From JASLQO01 sp002327525 (GTDB lineage Bacteria; Pseudomonadota; Gammaproteobacteria; Pseudomonadales; Azotimanducaceae): DNA of 64,000 nucleotides. The translations under genes and the position numbers were made by a program. The notes below the pieces were generated by a model. The model was given only the letters and a program-made list of their open reading frames with translations. It did no database searches and was not told the DNA's origin. The stretch spans positions 186,001 to 250,000 of the forward strand of contig JASLQO010000011.1 of the NCBI GenBank assembly GCA_030744435.1, read 5' to 3'. The number at the start of each line of letters is the position of its first letter. Position 1 is the first letter of the stretch. Of the stretch, positions 54,050-62,800 are shown in pieces.

Positions 54050-54729
54050 CGCCTGGGAAAACCCGTAGGCTCTCTCAACCCACGATGCTCGCCTTCGGTA
54101 TCGGGCAGGCCGCCGAAGCATTCAAAAACCAGGCTTTCAACGTCTGCCTGCTCTTTTACTATCAACAGGTGGTAGGCGTATCCGGCACGTTGAACCCTGC
54201 CGGATACTAGGGCTTCTCGCTGTTCTTCGCCGCTGCCATGTTCAGCGTGATCATGCTCTGCGTGTTCGGCACCACGCGGGAGATTCCACACCTGCGCGAA
54301 AGCAGCGATTCCGATGCGCTGACACCGGCCGTGTTCCGGTCCGACTTCATGGACGTTTTCAACAACCGCTCCTTTCGCCTCATATTCATCGGCATGTTGA
54401 TGCCGACCTTCGCCATCGCCGACGAGGTGGCACTCAAGACAGGTAAGCGGCGCGAACGAACCATCTACGCGGAATGCTCATTTGCCAACAAGGCATCGGC
54501 CGCGCTGGGCGCCATGGTTGGCGGTGTGATGCTGGACGTCATCGCGTTTCCGCGCGCCGCCGAGGTAGGAAGCGTGGCGGCTGATACCACCTGGTGGCTC
54601 GGTGTCATCGAGGGGCCGGCCTCGTCTATCGTCTCTATCTCAGGCGTGGCCTTTTACCTACGCTACCGGATCAACCGCAAGCACCACGCAGAGATTAGAG
54701 CGGCCATCGACAAGCGGAACCAGAGTTAA
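54046..54729 (+). pseudogene. MFS (GPH-type symporter) pseudogene with deletion and TAG
   Basis: One frame from GTG 54046 gives PTMLAFGIGQAAEAFKNQAF and LLFYYQQVVGVSGTL, like the first helix of a sugar:cation symporter. TAG (54208-54210) follows, then GFSLFFAAAMFSVIMLCVF, FRSDFMDVFNNRSFRLIFIG and FANKASAALGAMVGGVMLD to TAA. Only about 227 codons remain of a usual 450-500, so large in-frame deletions lie at about 54190-54210 and 54415-54440. Coupled to cofD by GTGA, so once part of the F420 operon. Confidence 0.8.
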
Positions 54730-54861
54730 TATTTTTTTTGCAAAACACTTACAACCTATTGTTTTAACATAAGAATAATAGCGTAGCAGGAGTGTCTTCA
54801 GCGGCCATTCGAATCTGGCCCGCCTCTGTTCTTCCGCCGATTAAACCTCCACAATGGCCCC
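54725..54861 (+). promoter_or_regulatory. AT-rich gap before cofC, possible promoter
   Basis: The 60 bases 54725-54785 are strikingly AT-rich (ATATTTTTTTTGCAAAACAC and TTTTAACATAAGAATAATAG) in otherwise GC-rich DNA. They begin right after the MFS remnant and precede cofC. A promoter for cofC is likely since decay of the MFS gene could have uncoupled it, but no clear -35/-10 pair with correct spacing can be named. Confidence 0.35.
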
Positions 54862-55548
54862 ATGTGGGCCATCGTTCCAATCAAATCCTTCGAGTTCGCC
54901 AAGAAACGTCTGGCGAATCTCCTCTCACCCGATGAGCGCCGCCTACTGATGCTGGCCATGGCACGTGATGTCCTCACGGCCCTTTCCCGATCACAGCGTC
55001 TTAGCGGTGTGCTCATCGTCAGCCGGGCACCGGAAGCAGACGCCCTGGCACAATCGTTCGGCACCGAGCGTTTTGCCGAGGCGCCGGATGCGGATCTGCC
55101 ATCCGCGCTCACGCAGGCCGCCGAGTATCTGGCCGAGCGTCTGAACGCGAAAGGCGTTTTCATCGTCCCGGCGGACGTACCGCTCATTCGAGCCAGCGAG
55201 ATAGATGCCGTTCTCGACGAACACGAAATCGTCACGATCATTCCGGACGACGAACACATCGGAACGAACGGCCTGCTCACCTCACCGCCTGACGCCATTG
55301 CCTTTATCTTCGACGGCAAGAGTTTCCGCCCGCACGTGGACGCCGCCTATCGCGCCGGCATCACGCCGCTGATCAAGCCCTGCACGGGCTTTGCAGTGGA
55401 CATCGATCTGCCCGCGGATCTGGAAATTCTGCTGCGTGAAGGACCGGGTACACAGACCAGCACGTATCTCGAACGCGCCGGTATTGCCGAGCGCCTCGCC
55501 AGCCGGGCCCGGACAGCAGGGGAAGAGAACCAGGATAAGTCCGACTGA
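54862..55548 (+). CDS. cofC: 2-phospho-L-lactate (or 3-PG) guanylyltransferase, CofC
   Basis: 228 residues. WAIVPIKSFEFAKKRLANLL is the nucleotide-binding N-terminus, GVFIVPADVPLIRASEID the Asp metal site, and GTNGLLTSPP and DIDLPADLEILL the C-terminal family runs. It makes the GDP- or GTP-activated lactyl/glyceryl donor for CofD. Some Gram-negative CofC prefer 3-phosphoglycerate; the sequence alone does not decide. Tail rich in Glu/Asp. Confidence 0.9.
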   Translation: MWAIVPIKSFEFAKKRLANLLSPDERRLLMLAMARDVLTALSRSQRLSGVLIVSRAPEADALAQSFGTERFAEAPDADLPSALTQAAEYLAERLNAKGVFIVPADVPLIRASEIDAVLDEHEIVTIIPDDEHIGTNGLLTSPPDAIAFIFDGKSFRPHVDAAYRAGITPLIKPCTGFAVDIDLPADLEILLREGPGTQTSTYLERAGIAERLASRARTAGEENQDKSD

Positions 55549-55987
55549 CGTGATGCCTCGATGCGCCGCATCACATCCCGCCAGCGCGCATCGTTCTTCA
55601 ATTGCATATACCAGGCGTTCACCCAGAATCGCTCCGCGTCCTCAGCCGGCCCCAGCGATCCAGAATGTCCATGATCGAGGACCGCACCTAACCACCCCAA
55701 TCGGGGCGGCGACCGTCGATTCCTTCTATTGCGTACTCCCGGACCAGCGTCCGGCTCGCATGCACCGCACCCGAGTTATCCGCTACATTCGGGGTCTGCC
55801 GCCAGGGCCGCGATCGCCCGACCAACGAAACAGGGTGTTTCCGATTCCGCGGAATGGGGACAGGTACCCTTTCGGCCGAGCGCCAAGCGTTTCACGCGGA
55901 GGAACTTCCGTTGCGCGCCGCGCAGCAGCCGGGCTAACCTCGAGATCATCGACACATAACCACCTTCGCAACAAAAAGGAGAAGAGC
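55549..55987. other. 439-base gap with REP-like half palindrome and possible gene remnant
   Basis: No intact gene. On the minus strand (about 55700-55560) WVNAWYMQLKNDARWRDVMR resembles the last helices of a TPR-type protein, possibly a remnant. A 12-base palindrome ATTCCGCGGAAT (55844-55855) is followed at once by GGGGACAGGTACCCTTT (55856-55872), similar to one arm of the hairpin at 48684-48734. AAAAAGGAG before 55988 is the ribosome site of the next gene. Confidence 0.4.
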
Positions 55988-56992
55988 ATGAAACTCGGAT
56001 TAGGCGTGGGGCCGATGGGCCCACCCGGCGGCGAGACCATCATTCAACTCGCCAGGGAAGCCGAGAACCTCGGTTACGACACCATATGGTGTCCCGAGAT
56101 CTACGGAATGGACTGTTTTACGCCACTGGCGTGGATCGGGGCGCACACCTCCAGCATCAACCTCGGGACTTCCATCATGCAGATTTCCGCGCGCAGTCCA
56201 GCCAGTGCCGCCATGCACGCGGTGTCAATGGACTACCTCTCAAACGGCCGCCTGATTCTCGGCATTGGTGTGTCCGGACCACAGGTGGTAGAAGGCTGGT
56301 ACGGTCAGCCCTACCCCAGACCATTGGCCCGCACCCGCGAATGGATCCAGATCTTCCGAAAGATCATCGCACGCCAGGAACCGGTGTCCTTTGATGGCGA
56401 TCACTACCAGTTGCCACTCGACGGCGGCACGGGCCTCGGCAAGCCGCTCAAGCTCATGCAACATCCCCTGCGCGAGCACATTCCCGTCTATCTCGGCGCG
56501 GAGGGGCCCAAGAACGTCGCTATGGCGGCGGAAATCTGTGACGGCTGGATACCCATGTTTCTGTCTCCTTACCGCATGAACGATCAGTACGCAGACGCCA
56601 TGCGCGCCAAGGGACCGGACTTCGAGATCGCGGCGGCGGTGCCCGTGGTGATCGACGACGACGTGGACAAGGCTCGTTCACAGATCAAGTTCAACGTAGG
56701 TTTTTATGTCGGTGGTATGGGAGCGAAGACCTTCAATGTGCACAAGGACCACGTCAGCCGCATGGGTTTCGCCGATGCCGCACAGGAAATCCAGAATCTT
56801 TTCATGTCCGGCAAGCGCGAACAGGCTTTCGCCGCCGTCCCGGACCAGCTGGTCGACGAGATCGCGCTGTGCGGGCCCAGGGAGCGTATCCGAGAACGGC
56901 TTCAGGGCTGGAAGGACAGCCCCATCACGCAGCTCAACGTGGGTACGGCGGACATGGATACGTTGCGCTTCTTCGCCGAAGAGCTGCTCTGA
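55988..56992 (+). CDS. F420-dependent LLM oxidoreductase
   Basis: 334 residues. LGLGVGPMGPPGGETII, GYDTIWCPEIYGMDCFTPLAWIG, SINLGTSIMQISARSPASAA, LILGIGVSGPQVVEGWYGQPYPRPLART and AEICDGWIPMFLSPYRM (in parts). Strong likeness to mycobacterial F420-linked LLM proteins and to the gene at 32723. AAAAAGGAG ribosome site. Follows cofC, so it probably uses the F420 made by its neighbours. Confidence 0.9.
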   Translation: MKLGLGVGPMGPPGGETIIQLAREAENLGYDTIWCPEIYGMDCFTPLAWIGAHTSSINLGTSIMQISARSPASAAMHAVSMDYLSNGRLILGIGVSGPQVVEGWYGQPYPRPLARTREWIQIFRKIIARQEPVSFDGDHYQLPLDGGTGLGKPLKLMQHPLREHIPVYLGAEGPKNVAMAAEICDGWIPMFLSPYRMNDQYADAMRAKGPDFEIAAAVPVVIDDDVDKARSQIKFNVGFYVGGMGAKTFNVHKDHVSRMGFADAAQEIQNLFMSGKREQAFAAVPDQLVDEIALCGPRERIRERLQGWKDSPITQLNVGTADMDTLRFFAEELL

Positions 56993-57023
56993 CACGCAGA
57001 GACCCGGCTCGGCCGCGGATCAG

Positions 57024-57433
57024 GTGAACGCGTTACGAACGAGGGAGGCTGCCTGTGCGGCGACATCACCTGGGGCATTGACGGCGAACCCATGATGATG
57101 TCCAGCTGCCATTGTTCCATGTGCAGAAAAACACATGGAACGGCCTATGGATGCTTCATCGGCGTATCGGCGGAGGCTTTCGAGTGGCGCTCGGCAGAAG
57201 GGAAGAACGCTCGTTCGAATCGTCCCCGGGAGGGCACCACCCATTCTGCCCGCGATGCGGTTCCCTGATGCCGACCGAGGTGAGCGAGCGCGGCGTGGTG
57301 ATGGTTCCAATGAGCGCGCTGGATCAGGATCCCGGGCTGAGGCCGCAGGCACACATCTTCGCCGGTTCCAAGGCTCCCTTGGTTCACGATCACCAACCAT
57401 CTACCGCAGTTCTATGCCATGCCGGAGGGCTAG
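57024..57433 (+). pseudogene. GFA-family pseudogene (frameshifts)
   Basis: GGCLCGDITWGIDGEP, SSCHCSMCRKTHGTAYGCFI and VSAEAFEWRSAEG lie in one frame. GGHHPFCPRCGSLMPTEVSE and MSALDQDPGLRPQAHIFAGS in a second from about 57205. WFTITNHLPQFYAMPEG in a third from about 57380 to TAG 57431-57433. All zinc cysteines remain recognisable, so decay is recent. No start codon in the first frame. Confidence 0.8.
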
Positions 57434-57578
57434 TCTGTGCCTATCGAAAAAAAACAATCACGAATTCAGGGTCGAAAGCCCTCCCATGGCATAATTAAAT
57501 CCCTATTAAATCAATAGATTAAAGTCTATTTATAAGAGTATCTCTAGCCACAGCCGGCAATCCCAGGACACGAGCTGG

Positions 57579-57878
57579 CTAACGCTTCTTCAACCTCTCG
57601 TGCCCGCGCGAATCCGGATCTGCCTTGCGGATCTCGATTCCGAACACCTCGGTCGTTTCAGCCGCCTTCCGCTCCCTGGCCACCGTTTCCCGGGTTTCAA
57701 CACGCACCTCACCGCAGAACTCCTGGAGGATCTCCCGCACTCGTGTGCGTTCGCGCTGATCGAGTTCTCCCAACACCTCATTGTGAAGGCGCTCCAGCAC
57801 GTGTTCCGCATCGCAGGTTTCGGCTCGAAGCGACGATCCCACATATAAAAGAACGATGAACACCAGCAGACGACTCAT
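57579..57878 (-). CDS. Small exported protein with two cysteines
   Basis: 99 residues. Signal peptide MSRLLVFIVLLYVGSSLRAE; the mature part has Cys22 and Cys55 and a charged helical body (VLERLHNEVLGELDQRERTR). It could form one disulfide in the periplasm. Its ATG overlaps the stop of the upstream selenoprotein candidate by four bases (ATGA), so the two are translationally linked. Family not recognised. Confidence 0.55.
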   Translation of the reverse strand: MSRLLVFIVLLYVGSSLRAETCDAEHVLERLHNEVLGELDQRERTRVREILQEFCGEVRVETRETVARERKAAETTEVFGIEIRKADPDSRGHERLKKR

Positions 57879-58993
57879 AGCGGCAACCTCGCGGACACGA
57901 ATTCATTCAACCCCAACTCCGCACGCATTCCCTCGGTGACGACCGCTGTACGCTCGTCAACGGCAATACCGGTCGAATCCGCAATGCGGGTCATGCGCTG
58001 GAAATTTCCGATCACGGCTGCCGCATCCACCAGTGCCTGCGCCCCGAGTGCATCCGCCGCCGCCTGCCGGGCGGTGGCCAACTCCGGTGTTCCGGTCAAC
58101 GCGGCCTCCACGAACGCCACCAGTTCCTCTCCGCAAGGCACACCGCTGAACGTCCCGCTGCCTTTCACGATTGCATGCAAATTCAGCCCCTCGACATCCC
58201 GACCGCTCTCACGGAGCATCATCGAATGTGCGTTGGTTCAGTAGAAACAGTCGTTCAGCGCCGAGGTACGTCCGGCCACCAGTTCGATCTGTGGCCGCGA
58301 CAGGCTGAGTTCACCCGTCTTACCAAAGTCGCGCACATCGACATTGGGCAGGTATTGCACGCTCGCCTGCGCATCGAGTTGTCGCACTGCATCCGGAACC
58401 AGGCTCATCGCGCGTATGACATTGCCCATCTGCGGTGATCCGCCATAGATGTCCGCCTCGGGCCCGGTGAGGGCGTCGGGGGTCAGCATGGGCACCCAGC
58501 CAACATCGATCTGCGCATTGGGTGGGCGGTACCCGTCCGGGTCACCCGCCAGCGACTCCGGCAGCGGTTCCAAAGGTAGCCCGAGCGATTTGTGCTGCGC
58601 ATCGATGCAGACGATGGTCACGACGACACTCACCGCCTCTACCCAGTGTCCATCCGTAAATGTGGCATCCAGCGTGTCGCCCAACCAGGTGCCGCTGAGC
58701 CGGGAGGCATCTGTTGCGATGCGGTGCACCGAATCGACGACCTTGGCACTCAGTCTCGAAGATTCCGGTCGGGCCAGGTGCGCGCCGGACACGGCCGCGG
58801 GAGACAGAGCCGTCTTGCGCTTCGCGCATAGCAGGCAGTCGGCGGCATCCCGTGCCGCCGCTGCAATAGCGACGCGCTCCTCCCCCGTCCACCAGCTACC
58901 TGGCTCTGCGATGTAGAGCCAGCTGGCACGAAACGCCTCGACCATGCTTTCGCGCACCGGGTATGGGCAGTTTTCGTAAGTGAAATGGCTCAT
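57875..58993 (-). CDS. AhpD/carboxymuconolactone-decarboxylase-like selenoprotein (in-frame TGA as Sec252)
   Basis: 372 residues if TGA 58238-58240 is read as selenocysteine. Domain 1 holds GEERVAIAAAARDAADCLLC (Cys53, Cys56). Domain 2 reads ALNDCFY-U-TNAHSMMLRE: Cys249, Sec252, His256, exactly the CxxCxxxH redox site of AhpD. The frame continues for 120 codons (VPCGEELVAFVEAAL, VDAAAVIGNFQRMTRIADST) to a TGA overlapping the next ATG. ATG 58991-58993 chosen as start. Without Sec, two pieces (58238-58993 and an orphan tail) would result. AhpD-like selenoproteins are known from marine metagenomes. Alternative: a nonsense mutant. Confidence 0.75.
58201..58220 (-). promoter_or_regulatory. Candidate bacterial SECIS hairpin
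   Basis: Beginning 18 bases after the TGA, GATGCTC pairs with GAGCG(G)TC: seven pairs, one U-G, one bulged G, with a five-base loop CGTGA. A G stands at loop position 2 and the loop begins 25 bases after the TGA. This fits the loose bacterial SECIS rules (apical loop about 16-37 bases after UGA, G among the first two loop bases). Folding was done by eye. Confidence 0.5.
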
Positions 58994-59169
58994 GGGCCGA
59001 TTATAGGGCAACTTCTCCCACCTATAGCCAAAGGCACCCAAACCCGTCGATAATGCGCGACTCGCCCGGGGATGAAACCTCAGGGGGCCGAAAAGGCGGC
59101 CCCATAGGGACTGAACCCCAACCGCGCAGGTCGCGGATACGGGTAACGAACAGCACAGGAGATGAGATC

Positions 59170-61650
59170 ATGCTCGAGGCCAAAACCCAGCAGGTGCTAG
59201 ACAAGGCCCGGGCCGGGGAGCTGATATCGGACTCCGATGCACTATGCCTTGCAACGTGCGAGGACACCGCCGGCCTCGCCACAGTCGCCGCACACTTGCG
59301 CGATACCTGTTTTCACAACATCGTCACCTATTCACGCAAGGTGTTCATACCACTGACACACCTGTGTCGGGATGTCTGCCACTACTGCACATTCGCCCAG
59401 GTACCACGAAAACTGAAAGCACCCTACCTCACCCTGGAGGAGGTTCTCGACATCGCCCGCGAGGGCGCCGCGATGGGCTGCAAGGAAGCCCTTTTCACAC
59501 TCGGCGAAAAGCCTGAGCAGCGTTACAGGACCGCACGCGAGGCGCTCGATGAGATGGGATTCGAAACCACCCTCGACTACCTGCTGCACTGTGCGCAGGC
59601 GGTCTACAAAGAAACGGGATTATTGCCCCACGCCAACCCCGGCACCATGACACCCGGTGAGATCGAACACATACGCGCCGTCTCACCGTCCATGGGCATC
59701 ATGCTCGAATCCGTTTCCGAGCGGTTGTGCGAGAAGGGCATGCCTCACTACGGCTCGCCCGACAAGATTCCTGTGGCGCGCCTGCAAACGCTCGAAGACG
59801 CCGGAGCCCTGAAAGTGCCCTTCACCACGGGCATCCTGATCGGCATCGGTGAGACCCGCCGCGAGCGCATCGAGAGTCTGCTGGCAATCCGGGAGATTCA
59901 CGAGCGTCACGGCCACGTACAGGAAATCATCGTCCAGAATTTTCGTGCCAAGCCGGAAACCAGGATGGCGCAGGCACCCGAACCCGATCTCGATGAGTTG
60001 CTGTGGAGCATTGCCGTCACCCGACTGATCTTCGGTGCCAATATGAGCGTACAGGCTCCGCCCAACTTGAGTCCCGGTGTTTTGCCGCAAATCGTCGATG
60101 CCGGGATCAACGACTGGGGGGGCGTTTCACCGCTTACTCCTGATTTCGTGAATCCTGAAGCACCCTGGCCGCACGTCGAGGAACTGGCACGAGCCACCCT
60201 CGATGCCGGAAAGGACCTCGAAGAACGGTTGACCATCTATCCCCACTACGTCCGCGAACTGGAAACCTGGGTGGCGAACGATCTGCACGAGTCGATTCTC
60301 AATCTGTCTGACGCAGATGGCTTTCCACGCACCGATACCTGGGCACCCGGGGAACCGGTGGCCCCCCCGCAGCGCTATCTCGATGCCATCCAGGCTCCGC
60401 CCGAGCGCATTTCAGCCGATATCGAGACGATTCTCGACAAGGCACGCTCGCCCGAACAGAGCCTCACCGAGGCCGAGATCGTGCGCCTGTTCAAGGCACG
60501 CGGGGAAGACTTCGGTGCCGTGGTGCACGCCGCCAACTCCATCCGCAAACAGGTCAATGGCGACACGGTCACCTATGTGGTCAACCGCAATATCAACTAC
60601 ACCAACATCTGCTATTTCAAATGCCAGTTCTGCGCCTTTTCCAAGGGCAAGCTGTCAGAAAATCTGCGTGGACACCCATACGATCTCAGTCACGAAGAGA
60701 TTCAACGGCGCACCCGCGAGGCCTGGGACCGGGGCGCCACCGAAGTGTGTATGCAAGGTGGTATTCATCCTGAGTACACCGGCCAGACCTACATCGAGAT
60801 ACTGCAGGCGGTGAAGGAAGCGGTGCCGGACATGCACGTGCACTCCTTCTCGCCGCTGGAAGTGTGGCAGGGCGCCGCCACCTCCAATCTCGGTCTCGAG
60901 GGCTATCTGGTGAAACTCAAGGAAGCCGGACTCGATACGCTGCCGGGAACCGCGGCCGAGATTCTCGACGACGAGGTTCGCGAGATCATCTGCGCCGACA
61001 AGATCAATACCCAACAGTGGCTCGAGGTGATGGAGACCGCTCACGAGGTCGGTTTCAAATCCACCGCCACCATCATGTATGGACACGTAGAGCACGCCAT
61101 CAACTGGGCTCGCCACCTGATTCGCATTCGAGACCTGCAGAAAAAGACGGTAGGATTCACCGAGTTCGTACCGCTGCCGTTCGTACACATGGAAGCGCCC
61201 ATGTATCTCAAGGGCAAGGCACGCAAGGGCCCGACCTTTCGCGAAGCGGTACTCATGCACGCGGTGGCGCGCCTTGCACTGCACCCCTGGCTCACCAACA
61301 TCCAGTCGAGCTGGGTGAAGATGGGCCATCAGGGCGTGGTTGCAACCCTCAACGCGGGCTGCAACGACCTTGGCGGCACGCTGATGAACGAGAGCATCTC
61401 GCGCGCAGCCGGCACGCTACACGGACAAGAGACCAATCCTCAGCAAATGATGGACATGATCCGCTCGGCGGGGCGCATTCCGAAACAACGTAGTACGACG
61501 TACGGCGAGGTGAGCGCCGAGCGCGTCGAGGCGGGGCTGAACGCACCCGAGATTACCGACATTATCAATACGCCCGCAAGGCGATACGAGCGCGGCGACA
61601 AGCAAGAGCTGGTTCGCCCGGGCCTGATCGACGCGACCAACGCCGGCTAG
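59170..61650 (+). CDS. fbiC: Fo synthase, fused CofG-CofH
   Basis: 826 residues, two radical-SAM halves as in actinobacterial FbiC. The N-terminal CofG half has the 4Fe-4S site Cys66-Cys70-Cys73 (CRDVCHYC). The C-terminal CofH half has Cys481-Cys485-Cys488 (CYFKCQFC). Together they build the deazaflavin Fo from tyrosine and a ribityl-diaminouracil. ACAGGAG precedes ATG 59170; a longer frame upstream is unneeded. Divergent from the selenoprotein candidate. Confidence 0.96.
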   Translation: MLEAKTQQVLDKARAGELISDSDALCLATCEDTAGLATVAAHLRDTCFHNIVTYSRKVFIPLTHLCRDVCHYCTFAQVPRKLKAPYLTLEEVLDIAREGAAMGCKEALFTLGEKPEQRYRTAREALDEMGFETTLDYLLHCAQAVYKETGLLPHANPGTMTPGEIEHIRAVSPSMGIMLESVSERLCEKGMPHYGSPDKIPVARLQTLEDAGALKVPFTTGILIGIGETRRERIESLLAIREIHERHGHVQEIIVQNFRAKPETRMAQAPEPDLDELLWSIAVTRLIFGANMSVQAPPNLSPGVLPQIVDAGINDWGGVSPLTPDFVNPEAPWPHVEELARATLDAGKDLEERLTIYPHYVRELETWVANDLHESILNLSDADGFPRTDTWAPGEPVAPPQRYLDAIQAPPERISADIETILDKARSPEQSLTEAEIVRLFKARGEDFGAVVHAANSIRKQVNGDTVTYVVNRNINYTNICYFKCQFCAFSKGKLSENLRGHPYDLSHEEIQRRTREAWDRGATEVCMQGGIHPEYTGQTYIEILQAVKEAVPDMHVHSFSPLEVWQGAATSNLGLEGYLVKLKEAGLDTLPGTAAEILDDEVREIICADKINTQQWLEVMETAHEVGFKSTATIMYGHVEHAINWARHLIRIRDLQKKTVGFTEFVPLPFVHMEAPMYLKGKARKGPTFREAVLMHAVARLALHPWLTNIQSSWVKMGHQGVVATLNAGCNDLGGTLMNESISRAAGTLHGQETNPQQMMDMIRSAGRIPKQRSTTYGEVSAERVEAGLNAPEITDIINTPARRYERGDKQELVRPGLIDATNAG

Positions 61651-61657
61651 GAGCTCT

Positions 61658-61816
61658 TTCATCCGTAACTTCGGCCGTCTGCACCTCGGCGAGATCAGCG
61701 GACTGAACACTTCTCTCACCGTGTTCGCGAGTGCCGTGGGCCCGATGGTGTTCAGTCTCGGCAACGACTGCTTCGATACCTATTAGGCTGCAGCATACGC
61801 CTGTATGGCCGGCTGA
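61658..61816 (+). pseudogene. MFS transporter C-terminal remnant
   Basis: The frame RNFGRLHLGEISGLNTSLTV, then FASAVGPMVFSLGND, then TAG (61784-61786) and AAAYACMAG before TGA, matches the last helices of MFS proteins (usual form: RxHLGAISGLxxSLMVFASAxGP). Nothing of the other helices is near, so it is a remnant. The rest of the gap to 61949 holds no gene. Confidence 0.6.
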
Positions 61817-61949
61817 CGGCTCTGTTGGTAGCGGCCGTTCTGATACCCAGCGCTAGAGAGGGGACATCCCGTACACCGAAGGGCTGGCCTTCCGGTCCCA
61901 GTTACGCTCTCATTGGGTTGTTGAAACAAAAGAAACAAGGGAGACACCA

Positions 61950-62783
61950 ATGTACCGTGAAATTCTCTACGACGTGCAGAATCCGGTGGCCGTCATCACC
62001 ATGAATCGTCCCGAAGCACTCAATGCCCTCACTGGCCGCATGATGGCAGAGATGCGACACGCGCTCGCCGCCGCCGAAGCCGATCCGGCCGTCGTGGGTA
62101 TCGTCCTGACGGGCGCGGGCCGCGGCTTCTGCGCAGGCGCCGACATGGCCGGACTCAACGCCACGGCTTCGGGCGAAGACGGGGCCAGGGAAGACATGTC
62201 CGATCTGAAGGCGAACCCGGGCAATCCTGACATGGGACCCAACTTCGAGGTTACCTATTCTTACCTGTTGTCCATTTCCAAACCCCTGATCGCGGCAGTC
62301 AACGGACCCTGTGCCGGTCTCGGCTTCGTTTATGCCAGTTTGGCCGACATGCGCTTCGTCGAGCGGCAGGCAAAACTCACCACTGCCTTTTCACAACGCG
62401 GTCTCATCGCGGAACACGGCTCCAGCTGGATTCTGCCGCGCGTGCTGGGACCCGGACGGGCATTGGATCTTCTCTGGAGCGCCCGCAAGTTTCTGGGCGA
62501 AGAGGCAATGGAGATCGGTTGGGCGGACCGCCTGGTCGATGAAGGAGAAGCCCTGCAGGCGGCCACAAACTACATCAAACTACTGGCTGAGACGGCTTCG
62601 CCGATATCTCTGAAGGTGATCAAGGCACAGGTCTACCGTCATCTCAACATGGAGCTTGGTGACGCCATGCGAGAGACCAACGAGTGGATGGCAGAGTCGC
62701 TCGTGCGTGATGACTTCAAGGAAGGCGTGCGCTCCTTCATGGAAAAACGACCGCCAGAGTTCAAACGCGTGGGATCCGAGTAA
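61950..62783 (+). CDS. Enoyl-CoA hydratase/isomerase family protein
   Basis: 277 residues of crotonase fold. NRPEALNALTGRMMAEMRHA, GAGRGFCAGADMAGLNA (oxyanion loop), AVNGPCAGLGFVYASLADMRF, SQRGLIAEHGSSWILPRVLG with a Glu at the second catalytic place (in parts). Likely hydratase or isomerase of an acyl-CoA. AAGGGAG ribosome site. Follows the F420 region, alone on the plus strand. Confidence 0.9.
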   Translation: MYREILYDVQNPVAVITMNRPEALNALTGRMMAEMRHALAAAEADPAVVGIVLTGAGRGFCAGADMAGLNATASGEDGAREDMSDLKANPGNPDMGPNFEVTYSYLLSISKPLIAAVNGPCAGLGFVYASLADMRFVERQAKLTTAFSQRGLIAEHGSSWILPRVLGPGRALDLLWSARKFLGEEAMEIGWADRLVDEGEALQAATNYIKLLAETASPISLKVIKAQVYRHLNMELGDAMRETNEWMAESLVRDDFKEGVRSFMEKRPPEFKRVGSE

Positions 62784-62800
62784 CCGCTCTCCAGGCAACG

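Noticed and set aside
1..62000. Stop-codon reassignment (TAA/TAG read as sense) to explain the in-frame stops
   Set aside because: Normal genes in the window end with TAA, TAG and TGA at the expected family lengths, and several broken genes also carry frameshifts or deletions. Only the TGA at 58238 fits a recoding model.
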